Source: Rugamonas aquatica (GTDB lineage Bacteria > Pseudomonadota > Gammaproteobacteria > Burkholderiales > Burkholderiaceae_D). From it: a DNA stretch of 64,000 nt. Below, one piece after another: positions 16,059 to 23,866 of the stretch. Made by a program: the position numbers and the translations under genes. Numbering within the stretch: position 1 is the first letter of the stretch; each line of letters opens with the position of its first letter. The stretch spans positions 124,001 to 188,000 of the forward strand of contig NZ_WHUG01000008.1 in assembly GCF_009380215.1 (NCBI RefSeq), in the 5' to 3' direction. The notes under the pieces are model-generated. The model was not told the origin of the DNA and searched no databases. It saw only the letters and a list, made by a program, of their open reading frames with translations.

Positions 16059-17852
16059 ATGAAAGCTGAACGCTCACTGGCCTGGCGCACCACCGAATCC
16101 GGCTTCGACTGCAAGGACGGCGTGCGCCTGTTCTACCGCGCCTGGCAGCCATTGGCGCCGCGCCAGGACGGACCGCAGCGCGCGCTGGTGTTCCTGCATC
16201 GCGGCCACGAGCATTCGGGCCGCATCCAGCCGCTGGTGGAGCAGTTCGGCTACACGCAGGACTGGGCCTTCGCCTGGGACGCGCGCGGCCACGGCTACTC
16301 GCCCGGCGAACGCGGCGACGCGCCCAGCTTTGAAGCGCTGGTCGAGGACTTCGACACCTTCATCGCCCACATCGCCGCCACGCACGGCATCGCGCCGGAG
16401 AATATCCTGGTGGTGGCCAACAGCGTCGGCGCGGTGATCGCCGCCACCTGGCTGCACGACTACGCGCCACGCGTGCGCGGCGTCATCATGGCCGCCGCCG
16501 CGTTCGACATCAATCTGTACGTGCCGCTGGCCAAGCCGGCGCTGCGTTTCGCCCGCCGTTTCAAGCCGGAGCTGTTCGTGACCAGCTATATCCGCCCCGG
16601 CATGCTGACCCACTCGGCGCAGGAAGCGGCGGCCTACGCCGCAGATCCGCTGATCGCCAAGGCCATCTCCGCCTGTGTGCTGCTGGGCCTGGCCGATACC
16701 GCCAAGCGCATCGTGCAGGACGCCGCCGCCATCGATACGCCGGTGCTGATGCTCGCCGCCGGCAAGGACTATGTGGTGAAGGAAGGCCCGCAGCAGGACT
16801 TCTACCAGCGCCTGTCGTCGCCGCTGAAGCGCTATGTGCATTTGCCGGATGCGTTCCACGCGCTGTTCTACGAGCAGGACACCAGCGTGGCGCTGGAAGC
16901 GAGCCGCCAGTTCGTCGAGCAATGCTTCGAGCGCGCACCGACCGCGCCGTCGCACTACCTGAGCGCGGACCGCGACAGCCACAGCGCCCGCCAGTACGCG
17001 GCGCTGCAGGCGGGCCAGAGCTGCGGCCCGCTGGCCAAGGCCTGGTTCGGCATGCAGCGCGTGATGCTGGGCATGATGGGACCGGTCAGCAACGGCATGA
17101 AGATCGGCTTGCAGCACGGCTTCGATTCCGGCGCCTCGCTCGATTACGTCTACCGCAACCAGGCCGGCGGCCGCTTCCTGTTCGGCGGCATCATGGACCG
17201 GGGCTATCTGGACGCGGTGGGCTGGCGCGGCATCCGCCTGCGCAAGCGCCAGTTGCAGCAGATGCTGGGCGAACGCATCGCCGCCCACGACGGCAAGGCG
17301 CCGCTGCGGATACTGGACGTGGCCTGCGGCTCCGGCCGTTACGTACTGGAGACGGTCAAGCGTTTCCAGGACCGCGACATCGAAGTCACGCTGCGCGACT
17401 ACACGCAGCACAACCTGGACCAGGCGCGCGCGTTGGCGCAGCAGCTGCAACTGCGCGCCGGCATCGACTACCAGCTGCGCGACGCCTTCAGCGCCGACAG
17501 CTACCGCGTGGAGGAGGGCGAGTACGACATCGTCATCGTCTCCGGCCTGTATGAGCTGTTCAGCGAAAACGCGCCGGTGGCCGCTTCGCTGCAAGGCATC
17601 GCCCGCGTGCTGCGCGCAGGCGGCCACCTGATCTACACCGGCCAGCCGTGGCATCCGCAGCTGGACATGATCGCGCTGACCCTGACCAGCCACCAGGGCA
17701 AGCCGTGGCAGATGCGTCCGCGTCCGCAGGTGGAGATGGATGGCCTGGTGGCGCATGCGGGCTGCCGCAAGGTCGCCACCAGCATCGGGTTGGAGGGGAT
17801 CTTTACGGTGTCGCTGGCGCGGAAGCCCGCAGCGCCTGCCGCAGGCGATTAA
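16059..17852 (+). CDS. Alpha/beta hydrolase - SAM methyltransferase fusion (YnbC-like)
   Basis: A 597-residue two-domain cytoplasmic enzyme. Residues 1-300 are a monoacylglycerol-lipase-like alpha/beta hydrolase with nucleophile Ser122 in ANSVGA, and DAFHALFYE supplies the catalytic histidine. Residues about 390-590 are a class I SAM-dependent methyltransferase (RILDVACGSGRYVLE, then DIVIVSGLYELF). The same fusion occurs as YnbC in E. coli. It starts 1 bp after the CdsA-like gene, and its 3' end overlaps the convergent ynbA-like gene by 50 nt. A role in editing or methylating a lipid head group is inferred from context. Confidence 0.88.
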   Translation: MKAERSLAWRTTESGFDCKDGVRLFYRAWQPLAPRQDGPQRALVFLHRGHEHSGRIQPLVEQFGYTQDWAFAWDARGHGYSPGERGDAPSFEALVEDFDTFIAHIAATHGIAPENILVVANSVGAVIAATWLHDYAPRVRGVIMAAAAFDINLYVPLAKPALRFARRFKPELFVTSYIRPGMLTHSAQEAAAYAADPLIAKAISACVLLGLADTAKRIVQDAAAIDTPVLMLAAGKDYVVKEGPQQDFYQRLSSPLKRYVHLPDAFHALFYEQDTSVALEASRQFVEQCFERAPTAPSHYLSADRDSHSARQYAALQAGQSCGPLAKAWFGMQRVMLGMMGPVSNGMKIGLQHGFDSGASLDYVYRNQAGGRFLFGGIMDRGYLDAVGWRGIRLRKRQLQQMLGERIAAHDGKAPLRILDVACGSGRYVLETVKRFQDRDIEVTLRDYTQHNLDQARALAQQLQLRAGIDYQLRDAFSADSYRVEEGEYDIVIVSGLYELFSENAPVAASLQGIARVLRAGGHLIYTGQPWHPQLDMIALTLTSHQGKPWQMRPRPQVEMDGLVAHAGCRKVATSIGLEGIFTVSLARKPAAPAAGD

Positions 17853-18414
17853 CGACGGTCCACGCCGACAGCGCGATCACCAGCGCCAGGACGCCGTGCA
17901 GCAGCAGCGGGGCGGCCTGCCAGGCGATCAGCAGGCCGAGCAGGCCGAACCAGAAGGCGCGGTCGCTCTTGCCCATCGGCCCGTCGAAGCGGCGCGCCGC
18001 GCCCACGCTGAGCGCCAGCACGCCGGCAAACTCCGCCAGCAGCGCGGCCGCCACGGCCAGCACCACCAGCGGCGCGTGCAGCACCAGCATGAAGGGCAGG
18101 TACAGCGCCACGTCCGAAACCTGGTCGCAGATTTCGTTGAGCAGGGTGCCGAGGCGGGTCTTCTGGCCGGTGGCGTTGGCCAGCATGCCGTCGATGGCGT
18201 TGAGCGCCATGCGCAGCAGCAGGACGCCGGCCAGGCCCGCCCACAGGCCGGCGCGCTGCGGCTGCATCGCCAGCGCCGCGCCGTAGGCCACCGACAGCAG
18301 CATCGTCGCCAGCGTGATTTGATTCGGCGTGACGCGGCAGCGCACCAGCGCGCGCATCAACGGTTGCAGCAGTTGCTGGAATTGGGGTTTCAACTGGTAG
18401 ATCGAAAAGCTCAT
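17803..18414 (-). CDS. CDP-alcohol phosphatidyltransferase family protein (YnbA-like)
   Basis: A 203-residue membrane protein with about six helices. The CDP-alcohol transferase motif reads DGMLANATGQKTRLGTLLNE, then CDQVSD. Compared with the general motif DGxxAR...GxxxDxxxD, the Arg is Asn and the first Asp of the last pair is Asn. The LNE...D..SD form is, from memory, shared with YnbA proteins. The enzyme would transfer a phosphatidyl group from CDP-diacylglycerol, made by the neighbouring CdsA-like protein, onto an alcohol. Its ATG overlaps the stop of the phosphatase gene. Confidence 0.85.
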   Translation of the reverse strand: MSFSIYQLKPQFQQLLQPLMRALVRCRVTPNQITLATMLLSVAYGAALAMQPQRAGLWAGLAGVLLLRMALNAIDGMLANATGQKTRLGTLLNEICDQVSDVALYLPFMLVLHAPLVVLAVAAALLAEFAGVLALSVGAARRFDGPMGKSDRAFWFGLLGLLIAWQAAPLLLHGVLALVIALSAWTVVNRLRQALRASAPATP

Positions 18415-19598
18415 TGCTGGTAGTGCTCCTTGTAGAGTTGGGCGATTTGGCGGCTGCGCCGGTAGCCCATGGCGCAGTGCAGGTAAATGGCGCGGCCCTG
18501 CGCCGCGTGGGTGCTGATGGCCGCCAGTATCGGCCGGGCCGATTGCGCATCCGGCGCTTGCAGGTCCAGCATGGGGAAGTGATGATAGCTGCGGCCGCGC
18601 AGCGCGTGCGTCTCGCTCAGTTCATTGGACAGGTCGATGACGGCGCAATCGGCCGGCAGCTGCGCCGCTTCGGCCTCGGTCAGGCGGCGTCCCACCCACA
18701 GGCCTTCGCTGTGGCGCACGAACGGCGGCCGATGGCGCTCATGCCAGCGCACCAGCTGCCAGGTCAGCAGATAGCCGCACAGGTAGGGCGCGTACAGCAT
18801 CCAGATCCACAAGGGATAACGGCCGTCGCGCTTGTGCAGGAAGGCCGCGTGATGGCGATAGTAGGCGCGCGCCACCAGCAGCAGGCTGGCGCCCAGGTAC
18901 AGCCACCAGACGCCGCCCAGCGCGAACCAAGCCAGCGCCGCCAGACCGGCCAGCATCGCATAGCAGAACGCCACCGGCTTGCGGATATCGCCGTCGGACG
19001 GCAGCAAGTGCAGCGCCAGCGCGCCCAGTGCGGCGCCGCCGGCGACATCGAGCGCGTGGTGCTGGTAGGTGAACACGGTGCTCAGCGCCACCAGCATCAG
19101 CCACGCGGCCAGCGCGGCGCGCATCAACGCCGATGTGACGGCGCCGCGCAGGGCGGCCCAGAAGATCAGGCAGTAGGCCACGTGCAGCGAGGGCAGCTGG
19201 TTGTAGGGCCGGTCCATCGCCGCCAGTTGCGCGAACAGCCAGGCGGGCAGCGCGTCATCGACGGCGGGGCGGGGCAGCGAGAAGCGCAGCGGCCAGGCGG
19301 CGAAGACCAGGCAGGCGACGACGGTGGCAAACGCCACCCGGCGGCTCAGCGCCGACAGGCCGGCGCGGTCGCGCACCAGCAGAAAACTCAGTACGAAGAA
19401 CAGGCCGGACGTCATGTACGGCAGCACCATCCACGGCAGGAAGGGCAGCGCCGCTTCCCATGCCATCGCGACGTTGCCAAGGTCCGCGTGGCGTTGCGCC
19501 AGGTAGTTGGTCAGCGGGTAGCAGACGCCGAACAATGCGCCGTTCAGCGCAAGCTGGGTAGCGCGTTGCTGTACGCTGGGCACTGCATCCCGGTTCAT
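18411..19598 (-). CDS. PAP2-like membrane phosphatase fused to dual-specificity phosphatase (YnbD-like)
   Basis: A 395-residue protein. The first about 280 residues are hydrophobic with PAP2-type motifs (LPSLHVAY, then HHALDVAGG). The C-terminal 110 residues are a dual-specificity phosphatase with the loop HCAMGYRRSR, giving Cys375 and Arg381 of the HCx5R signature. This domain pair is that of E. coli YnbD. The overlap of its stop with the ynbA-like ATG indicates one operon. A lipid phosphate such as phosphatidylglycerol phosphate is a plausible substrate. Confidence 0.87.
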   Translation of the reverse strand: MNRDAVPSVQQRATQLALNGALFGVCYPLTNYLAQRHADLGNVAMAWEAALPFLPWMVLPYMTSGLFFVLSFLLVRDRAGLSALSRRVAFATVVACLVFAAWPLRFSLPRPAVDDALPAWLFAQLAAMDRPYNQLPSLHVAYCLIFWAALRGAVTSALMRAALAAWLMLVALSTVFTYQHHALDVAGGAALGALALHLLPSDGDIRKPVAFCYAMLAGLAALAWFALGGVWWLYLGASLLLVARAYYRHHAAFLHKRDGRYPLWIWMLYAPYLCGYLLTWQLVRWHERHRPPFVRHSEGLWVGRRLTEAEAAQLPADCAVIDLSNELSETHALRGRSYHHFPMLDLQAPDAQSARPILAAISTHAAQGRAIYLHCAMGYRRSRQIAQLYKEHYQQ

Positions 19599-19639
19599 TG
19601 TCGCGCTGTCCTTGTGATAAACGATGTAATTGATGCATT

Positions 19640-20773
19640 ATGTCACGCATGACCGACGCCGCGCGAGACCAAGCAGACCAATCAGATCAACGCTACCAAC
19701 GATGCATGGTGCTGGCCGGAGGCGGCTTCCGCTTCGGCTACTATCTCGGCATGCACGCGGCGGCCATCGATGCCGGCAAGGAGCCGGATCTGTTGCTGGC
19801 CACCTGCGGCGGCTCGGTGGCCGGCGCCATCATCCGCAACCTGCCGGACAGCGCGGCGCGCAAGGCCTGGCTGGCGTCGCCGCAGATGTACGAATTTTTC
19901 AGCGGCCTGCGTTCCGGCCCGCGCGCCACGCCGCTGCGGGCGGTCGTCAGCATCGCGCTGCGGCGCTTGAACGGCGCGCGGGCGGCGCGCATTCCGGACC
20001 TGTTCAACGATTACCTGTTCGAGATTCCGCCGGTGCTGCCGCTGCCGCCCGAGCCGGCGCCTGCATCCGCATCCGCGCCGGCGCTGGCCATCCTCGGCGG
20101 CAAGCTGCTGTTCGGTCCCGACGAAGTAGGGCAGTTGCGGCATGGCCGCGCCATTTATCGCGTCACCTTGTTTGGCGACGCGCGCATCGCCGCGCTGGCG
20201 GCCGGCCAGCCGTCGGCCATCGGCCGCGATGGCTGGACCAACGCGGTCGCGCACGAGCTGGAGATCGACACCGCCATGTCCGTGGCCGACGCGGCCCGCA
20301 TCTCGATTGCCGACATGGTCTACTTCCGCTGCCAGTCCGCCGCCGGCGCGGACTACACCGGCGGCGTGATCGATCTGTTCCCGATCGAGCTGGCGCAATG
20401 CCTGGCGCAGCACATCAGCATCGAAATGAAGCAGTCCTACGAGCAGTTCACCGCGATTCCCGCCCTGCGCTCGGTGTTCGGTTTCGACGCTAATCAGCGA
20501 CTGCGCCATGTGCACGGCCAGTCGGTCGATGTGTGGATCGATACGTCCGATGTGAGCGAGGCCTTACGCGGCACCGGCGTCCGCAAGCGCATCGCGTGGC
20601 GCAGCAATCAGGTGAAGCTGGTGGCGCCGGCCAGCTACGAACAGTACGTGGCCGACGTGGAAGCCCAATGGCTGTACGGCTACCGGCGCGCGCAGGAGGC
20701 TTACGAGCTGGCCGCGCAAGGCCGTCGCGTCGCCATGCGCAACGAGGATAAGCACAACAAGGCTTCGACATGA
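19640..20773 (+). CDS. Patatin-like phospholipase
   Basis: A 377-residue protein starting at ATG 19640, only 41 bp from the divergent phosphatase gene. VLAGGGFRFGYYLG is the patatin oxyanion loop and ATCGGSVAGA the serine elbow. The partner aspartate is probably in YTGGVIDLFPIE, a deviation from the usual DGG. It would hydrolyse acyl chains from phospholipids. It is coupled by an ATGA overlap to a short-chain dehydrogenase and adjoins the ynb-like genes, which suggests lipid turnover. Confidence 0.85.
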   Translation: MSRMTDAARDQADQSDQRYQRCMVLAGGGFRFGYYLGMHAAAIDAGKEPDLLLATCGGSVAGAIIRNLPDSAARKAWLASPQMYEFFSGLRSGPRATPLRAVVSIALRRLNGARAARIPDLFNDYLFEIPPVLPLPPEPAPASASAPALAILGGKLLFGPDEVGQLRHGRAIYRVTLFGDARIAALAAGQPSAIGRDGWTNAVAHELEIDTAMSVADAARISIADMVYFRCQSAAGADYTGGVIDLFPIELAQCLAQHISIEMKQSYEQFTAIPALRSVFGFDANQRLRHVHGQSVDVWIDTSDVSEALRGTGVRKRIAWRSNQVKLVAPASYEQYVADVEAQWLYGYRRAQEAYELAAQGRRVAMRNEDKHNKAST

Positions 20774-21504
20774 ACGTGATGATCATCGGCGGCACCAGCG
20801 GCATCGGCCTGGGACTGGCGCAGCACTATTGGCGGCAGGGCGCGCGTGTCGCCATCTGCGGGCGGCATCCGCGCAAGCTGGATGGCTCGCCGCTGCTGCT
20901 GGAGGAACGCATCAGCGTCCACGCCTGCGATATCGCCGACCGCACGGCGGTGGCGCACACGGTGGCGCTGGTGGCGGCCGATGGCCTGGACCTGTTGATC
21001 GTCACCGCCGGGCAGTACACCGATGCCGCCGCGATTGCGCTCGATCGCTCCAGCACCTTGCCGGTGCTGCGGGTGAATGTGGGCGGTCTCGATCACGCCT
21101 TCAGCGCGGCCGCCGAGGCGATGATGGCGCGCGGTCAGGGGCAACTGGTCGCGGTGGCGTCCATCGCGGGCTTGCAGCAGGATTATCCGGGCGGCTCGTT
21201 GTACAGCGCCAGCAAGCGCGCCGCCATCGCCATCTGCGACGCCTACCGCAAGGCGCTGGCGCCGTTCGGCATCGATGTCACCGTGATCGTTCCCGGTTAC
21301 GTCGACACCGCGCGCCTGCGCGAGCTGAATAACGGCGACGCCAGCCGCAAGCCTTTCCTGATGTCCGAGCAGGAGGCGGTGCGGCGCATCGCCGACGCGA
21401 TTGCGCGGCGCGACGAGCGCTGCGTCTTCCCCTGGCAGATGCATGCGCTGGTGCGCATCTTCAATCGATTGCCGGTATTTCTCAAACGGGTGCGCAAAAA
21501 GTAA
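20770..21504 (+). CDS. Short-chain dehydrogenase/reductase
   Basis: A 244-residue classical SDR. The nucleotide motif is GGTSGIGLG at residues 7-15, and CDIAD fits the adenine contact. LLIVTAGQY replaces NNAG with TAG. The active site is Ser of VASIAG plus YSASKRAA (YxxxK). The substrate is unknown; with the patatin it may reduce or oxidise a lipid-derived product. The start overlaps the patatin stop. Confidence 0.9.
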   Translation: MNVMIIGGTSGIGLGLAQHYWRQGARVAICGRHPRKLDGSPLLLEERISVHACDIADRTAVAHTVALVAADGLDLLIVTAGQYTDAAAIALDRSSTLPVLRVNVGGLDHAFSAAAEAMMARGQGQLVAVASIAGLQQDYPGGSLYSASKRAAIAICDAYRKALAPFGIDVTVIVPGYVDTARLRELNNGDASRKPFLMSEQEAVRRIADAIARRDERCVFPWQMHALVRIFNRLPVFLKRVRKK

Positions 21505-21528
21505 GTTGCGCACGCTTGCGCGTCTTCG

Positions 21529-21557
21529 TTGACAAAAAATATTAATCAGAATATATT
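21529..21557 (+). promoter_or_regulatory. Strong sigma-70 promoter of the laminarinase gene
   Basis: TTGACA and TATATT lie exactly 17 bp apart. The start point near 21563 leaves a leader of about 250 nt before the GTG start codon. Confidence 0.8.
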
Positions 21558-21567
21558 TTGAATACTG

Positions 21568-21587
21568 AATTGGAATCGTTTCCAATT
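21568..21587 (+). promoter_or_regulatory. LacI-family-type operator
   Basis: AATTGGAATCGTTTCCAATT is palindromic at 18 of 20 positions with the central CG typical of LacI/GalR operators. It begins about 5 bp downstream of the predicted transcription start, an ideal repression position. No LacI-family gene is present in this window, so the repressor is encoded elsewhere. Confidence 0.7.
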
Positions 21588-21811
21588 CTAGTCAGCGACA
21601 GAGCCCGGGCATCGACCCGGCCGGCACGGAGACTGCAAGTACAAGAGAAACGCCTCGTAGCGATGGCGCCCCTGCGCCCATTTTTTCCTGCGCCGCGTCT
21701 CGTTCCATCTCCCTGTCCGCAAGCGGAATAGCCGGTGTTGCCGGCGAAGGTGCGGGCCGGACGGCCGTCCGGTTCGAAATGTGGAAGCATGGATACGAGG
21801 AGTCATACATT

Positions 21812-23626
21812 GTGAGAAAACAGAAATTCGTTCTGTCCGCCGTCGCCGCCGGCATCCTGATGGCATACGGCACGCAGGTGTCGGCCAGCGTCACCAGTCC
21901 CGTCATCGGGCCGCTGCTGTGGTCCGATGAATTCAACGGCACCACGCTCAACACTGCGGTGTGGACGGCGGTGGACGGCAACGGTTGCCAGATCAACCTG
22001 TGCGGCTACGGCAACCAGGAGCTGGAGTACTACAGCCCCAACAATCTCTCCATCGTCAACGTGCCGTTCGAGCCGAACACGCGGGCGCTGGCGATCAAGG
22101 CGCAGAACCAGACGGTGGGCAGCAACGTCTTCACTTCCGGCAAAATAGGCTCCTTCGGCAAGGTGCAGGTGCAGTACGGCATGGTCGAGATCCGCATGTC
22201 GACGCCGCCGCTGGGCACCGGCTTGTGGCCGGCCGCGTGGATGCTGGGCGTCAGTCCGCAGAGCTGGCCGCGCAACGGCGAGATCGACATCATCGAGATG
22301 GGCCACAAGGCCAGCAGCCGCGCGGCGGCGGGCTCGCCGACGCCGGCCATCGACAACTTCGTCGGCTCCAACATCATCACCTGGCAGCAGGCCGCCTGCG
22401 TGCCGGGCAACGAGAGCTGCGCCGCCTCGACCGCGTGGCAGACCAAGAACTGGTACACGCCGAGCCAGTCGCTGGCCAACCGCTTCGTCATCTACCGCCT
22501 GTACTGGACCGACACGCAGATGCGCTTCACGGTGGTGGACAACGGCGTCGAGCGCGACATGTACAACAATCCGCTGCCGGTCAACTCGACTTCATTGCAG
22601 GCGCCGTTCTACCTGCTGTTCAACCTGGCCGTTGGCGGCAACTTCACCGACGCGGCCACGCCGGCGCAGGTGACGGCGCCGCTGCCCGGCACGATGTACG
22701 TCGACTATGTGCGCGTGTACCAGCTGGACGGCAAGGGCACGGTCAAGCTGGGCAGCCAGACCACGCCGGAGGTGGGCAAGTTCGGCGTCTTCACCGACAA
22801 CACCGTGGTCAACAACAAGCTGGCGGCGGGCACCACCTCCGACATCTTCGTGTGGAACAACGCTTCCGTCACGCCGGGCAATCTGCCGCCGTACGAGGGG
22901 AGCAATGTGATGGCGTGGAGCTTCAACACGCCGGGGCAGTGGTTCGGCGGCAGCGTGGAGTCGCGCCAGGCGCGGGACATGAGCAACTTCCGCAATGGCA
23001 CCATGAAGCTGAAGATCAAGATTCCGGCCAATGTGGCCTTCACGGTGGGCGTGCAGGATACCTACACCAACCAGAACGCGGTCAAGTTCCCGGCCAATGC
23101 CACGACCTATGGCCTGGTACGCAACGGCGACTGGGGCACGGCGACGATACCGGTGGCCGACCTGGCCGGCAGCAAGGTCGCCTTGCAGTCGATGCTGGAC
23201 CTGTTCCAGATCGCCAGCGACGGCGCCGCGCTGCCGAGCTCGGCATTCCAGATGGCGATCGATGACATCGTCTGGGATACCGGCGTGCCGACGCCCACAC
23301 CAACGCCGACTCCCACGCCAACCCCGACACCCACGCCAACTCCTACGCCGACCCCAACGCCCACGCCAACTCCAACTCCGGCCGCACAGCAAACCAGCGC
23401 GACGATGTTGAAGTTCTCGCTCGCATCGAGCAGCTGGGCGGACGTGCACTACACCGTCAACGGCGGCGGCCAGTTGAACGTGCGGATGACGCAGAACGCC
23501 GGCACCAACAGCTACACCGCGAGCGGCCTGAAGATCGGCGACGTGGTGAACTACAGCTTCACCTACTGGGACGCGGCGCATAACTACGCCGTCGACACAG
23601 CGCAGCAAAGCTACACGATGAAGTAA
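21812..23626 (+). CDS. Secreted GH16 endo-beta-1,3-glucanase (laminarinase) with linker and C-terminal carbohydrate-binding domain
   Basis: A 604-residue protein; GTG 21812 has AGGAG upstream and opens a signal peptide (RKQKFVLSAVAAGILMAYG). Residues about 35-310 are a GH16 domain with catalytic Glu157, Asp159 and Glu162 in GEIDIIEM, the ExDxxE form of laminarinases. Residues about 315-490 are an ExoP-like galactose-binding fold. A Pro-Thr linker (about 492-525) leads to a C-terminal beta-sandwich resembling CBM56. It should cut beta-1,3-glucans of fungi or algae outside the cell. Regulation is probably by a LacI-type repressor. Confidence 0.9.
   Translation: MRKQKFVLSAVAAGILMAYGTQVSASVTSPVIGPLLWSDEFNGTTLNTAVWTAVDGNGCQINLCGYGNQELEYYSPNNLSIVNVPFEPNTRALAIKAQNQTVGSNVFTSGKIGSFGKVQVQYGMVEIRMSTPPLGTGLWPAAWMLGVSPQSWPRNGEIDIIEMGHKASSRAAAGSPTPAIDNFVGSNIITWQQAACVPGNESCAASTAWQTKNWYTPSQSLANRFVIYRLYWTDTQMRFTVVDNGVERDMYNNPLPVNSTSLQAPFYLLFNLAVGGNFTDAATPAQVTAPLPGTMYVDYVRVYQLDGKGTVKLGSQTTPEVGKFGVFTDNTVVNNKLAAGTTSDIFVWNNASVTPGNLPPYEGSNVMAWSFNTPGQWFGGSVESRQARDMSNFRNGTMKLKIKIPANVAFTVGVQDTYTNQNAVKFPANATTYGLVRNGDWGTATIPVADLAGSKVALQSMLDLFQIASDGAALPSSAFQMAIDDIVWDTGVPTPTPTPTPTPTPTPTPTPTPTPTPTPTPTPAAQQTSATMLKFSLASSSWADVHYTVNGGGQLNVRMTQNAGTNSYTASGLKIGDVVNYSFTYWDAAHNYAVDTAQQSYTMK
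23287..23378 (+). repeat. Pro-Thr-encoding minisatellite in the laminarinase gene
   Basis: About fifteen 6-bp CCNACN units encode the (PT)n linker. The third codon positions vary, so selection holds the protein repeat. Unit number is likely to vary between strains by slippage without frame loss. Confidence 0.85.
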
Positions 23627-23633
23627 AACCCCA

Positions 23634-23718
23634 GGGGTCAAGTCTGACATTTGGACATGAACTCAACCGTAGCGAACAGTTACGGCTGCGCTCGTGTCCA
23701 AATGTCAGACTTGACCCC
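23634..23718. repeat. Dispersed long inverted repeat, copy 1
   Basis: The two 24-27 nt arms, beginning GGGGTCAAGTCTGACATTTG and ending in its reverse complement, flank a partly paired centre. It starts 8 bp after the laminarinase stop. Copy 2 is at 30965-31060. It could act as a bidirectional transcription end or be a MITE/REP-like unit. Confidence 0.85.
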
Positions 23719-23822
23719 GGATTTTGCACAACTAAATCCCCAAAGACTGAACAAACAACGCCATTCTGTCGCCCTATAAAAATGCCACAATCCACAACGG
23801 GATCTGGGGTACAATTATTTGA

Positions 23823-23830
23823 ACGATCGT
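23823..23830. promoter_or_regulatory. Short palindrome before the acyl-CoA dehydrogenase operon
   Basis: ACGATCGT sits 37 bp upstream of the first start codon, just after a TACAAT -10-like box at 23810. This is where a TetR-type fatty-acid regulator would bind. The match is too short to be sure. Confidence 0.25.
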
Positions 23831-23866
23831 GCTTTTTTAGCGGGATCATAAGAATATGGAGACAGC

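Noticed and set aside
21663..21731. 22-codon upstream frame in the laminarinase leader
   Set aside because: No ribosome binding site and Pro-rich random-looking product; a regulatory uORF cannot be supported.
23281..23380. Repeat cluster resembling a short CRISPR-like array
   Set aside because: The 6-bp units encode the Pro-Thr linker of the laminarinase in frame and have no spacers.
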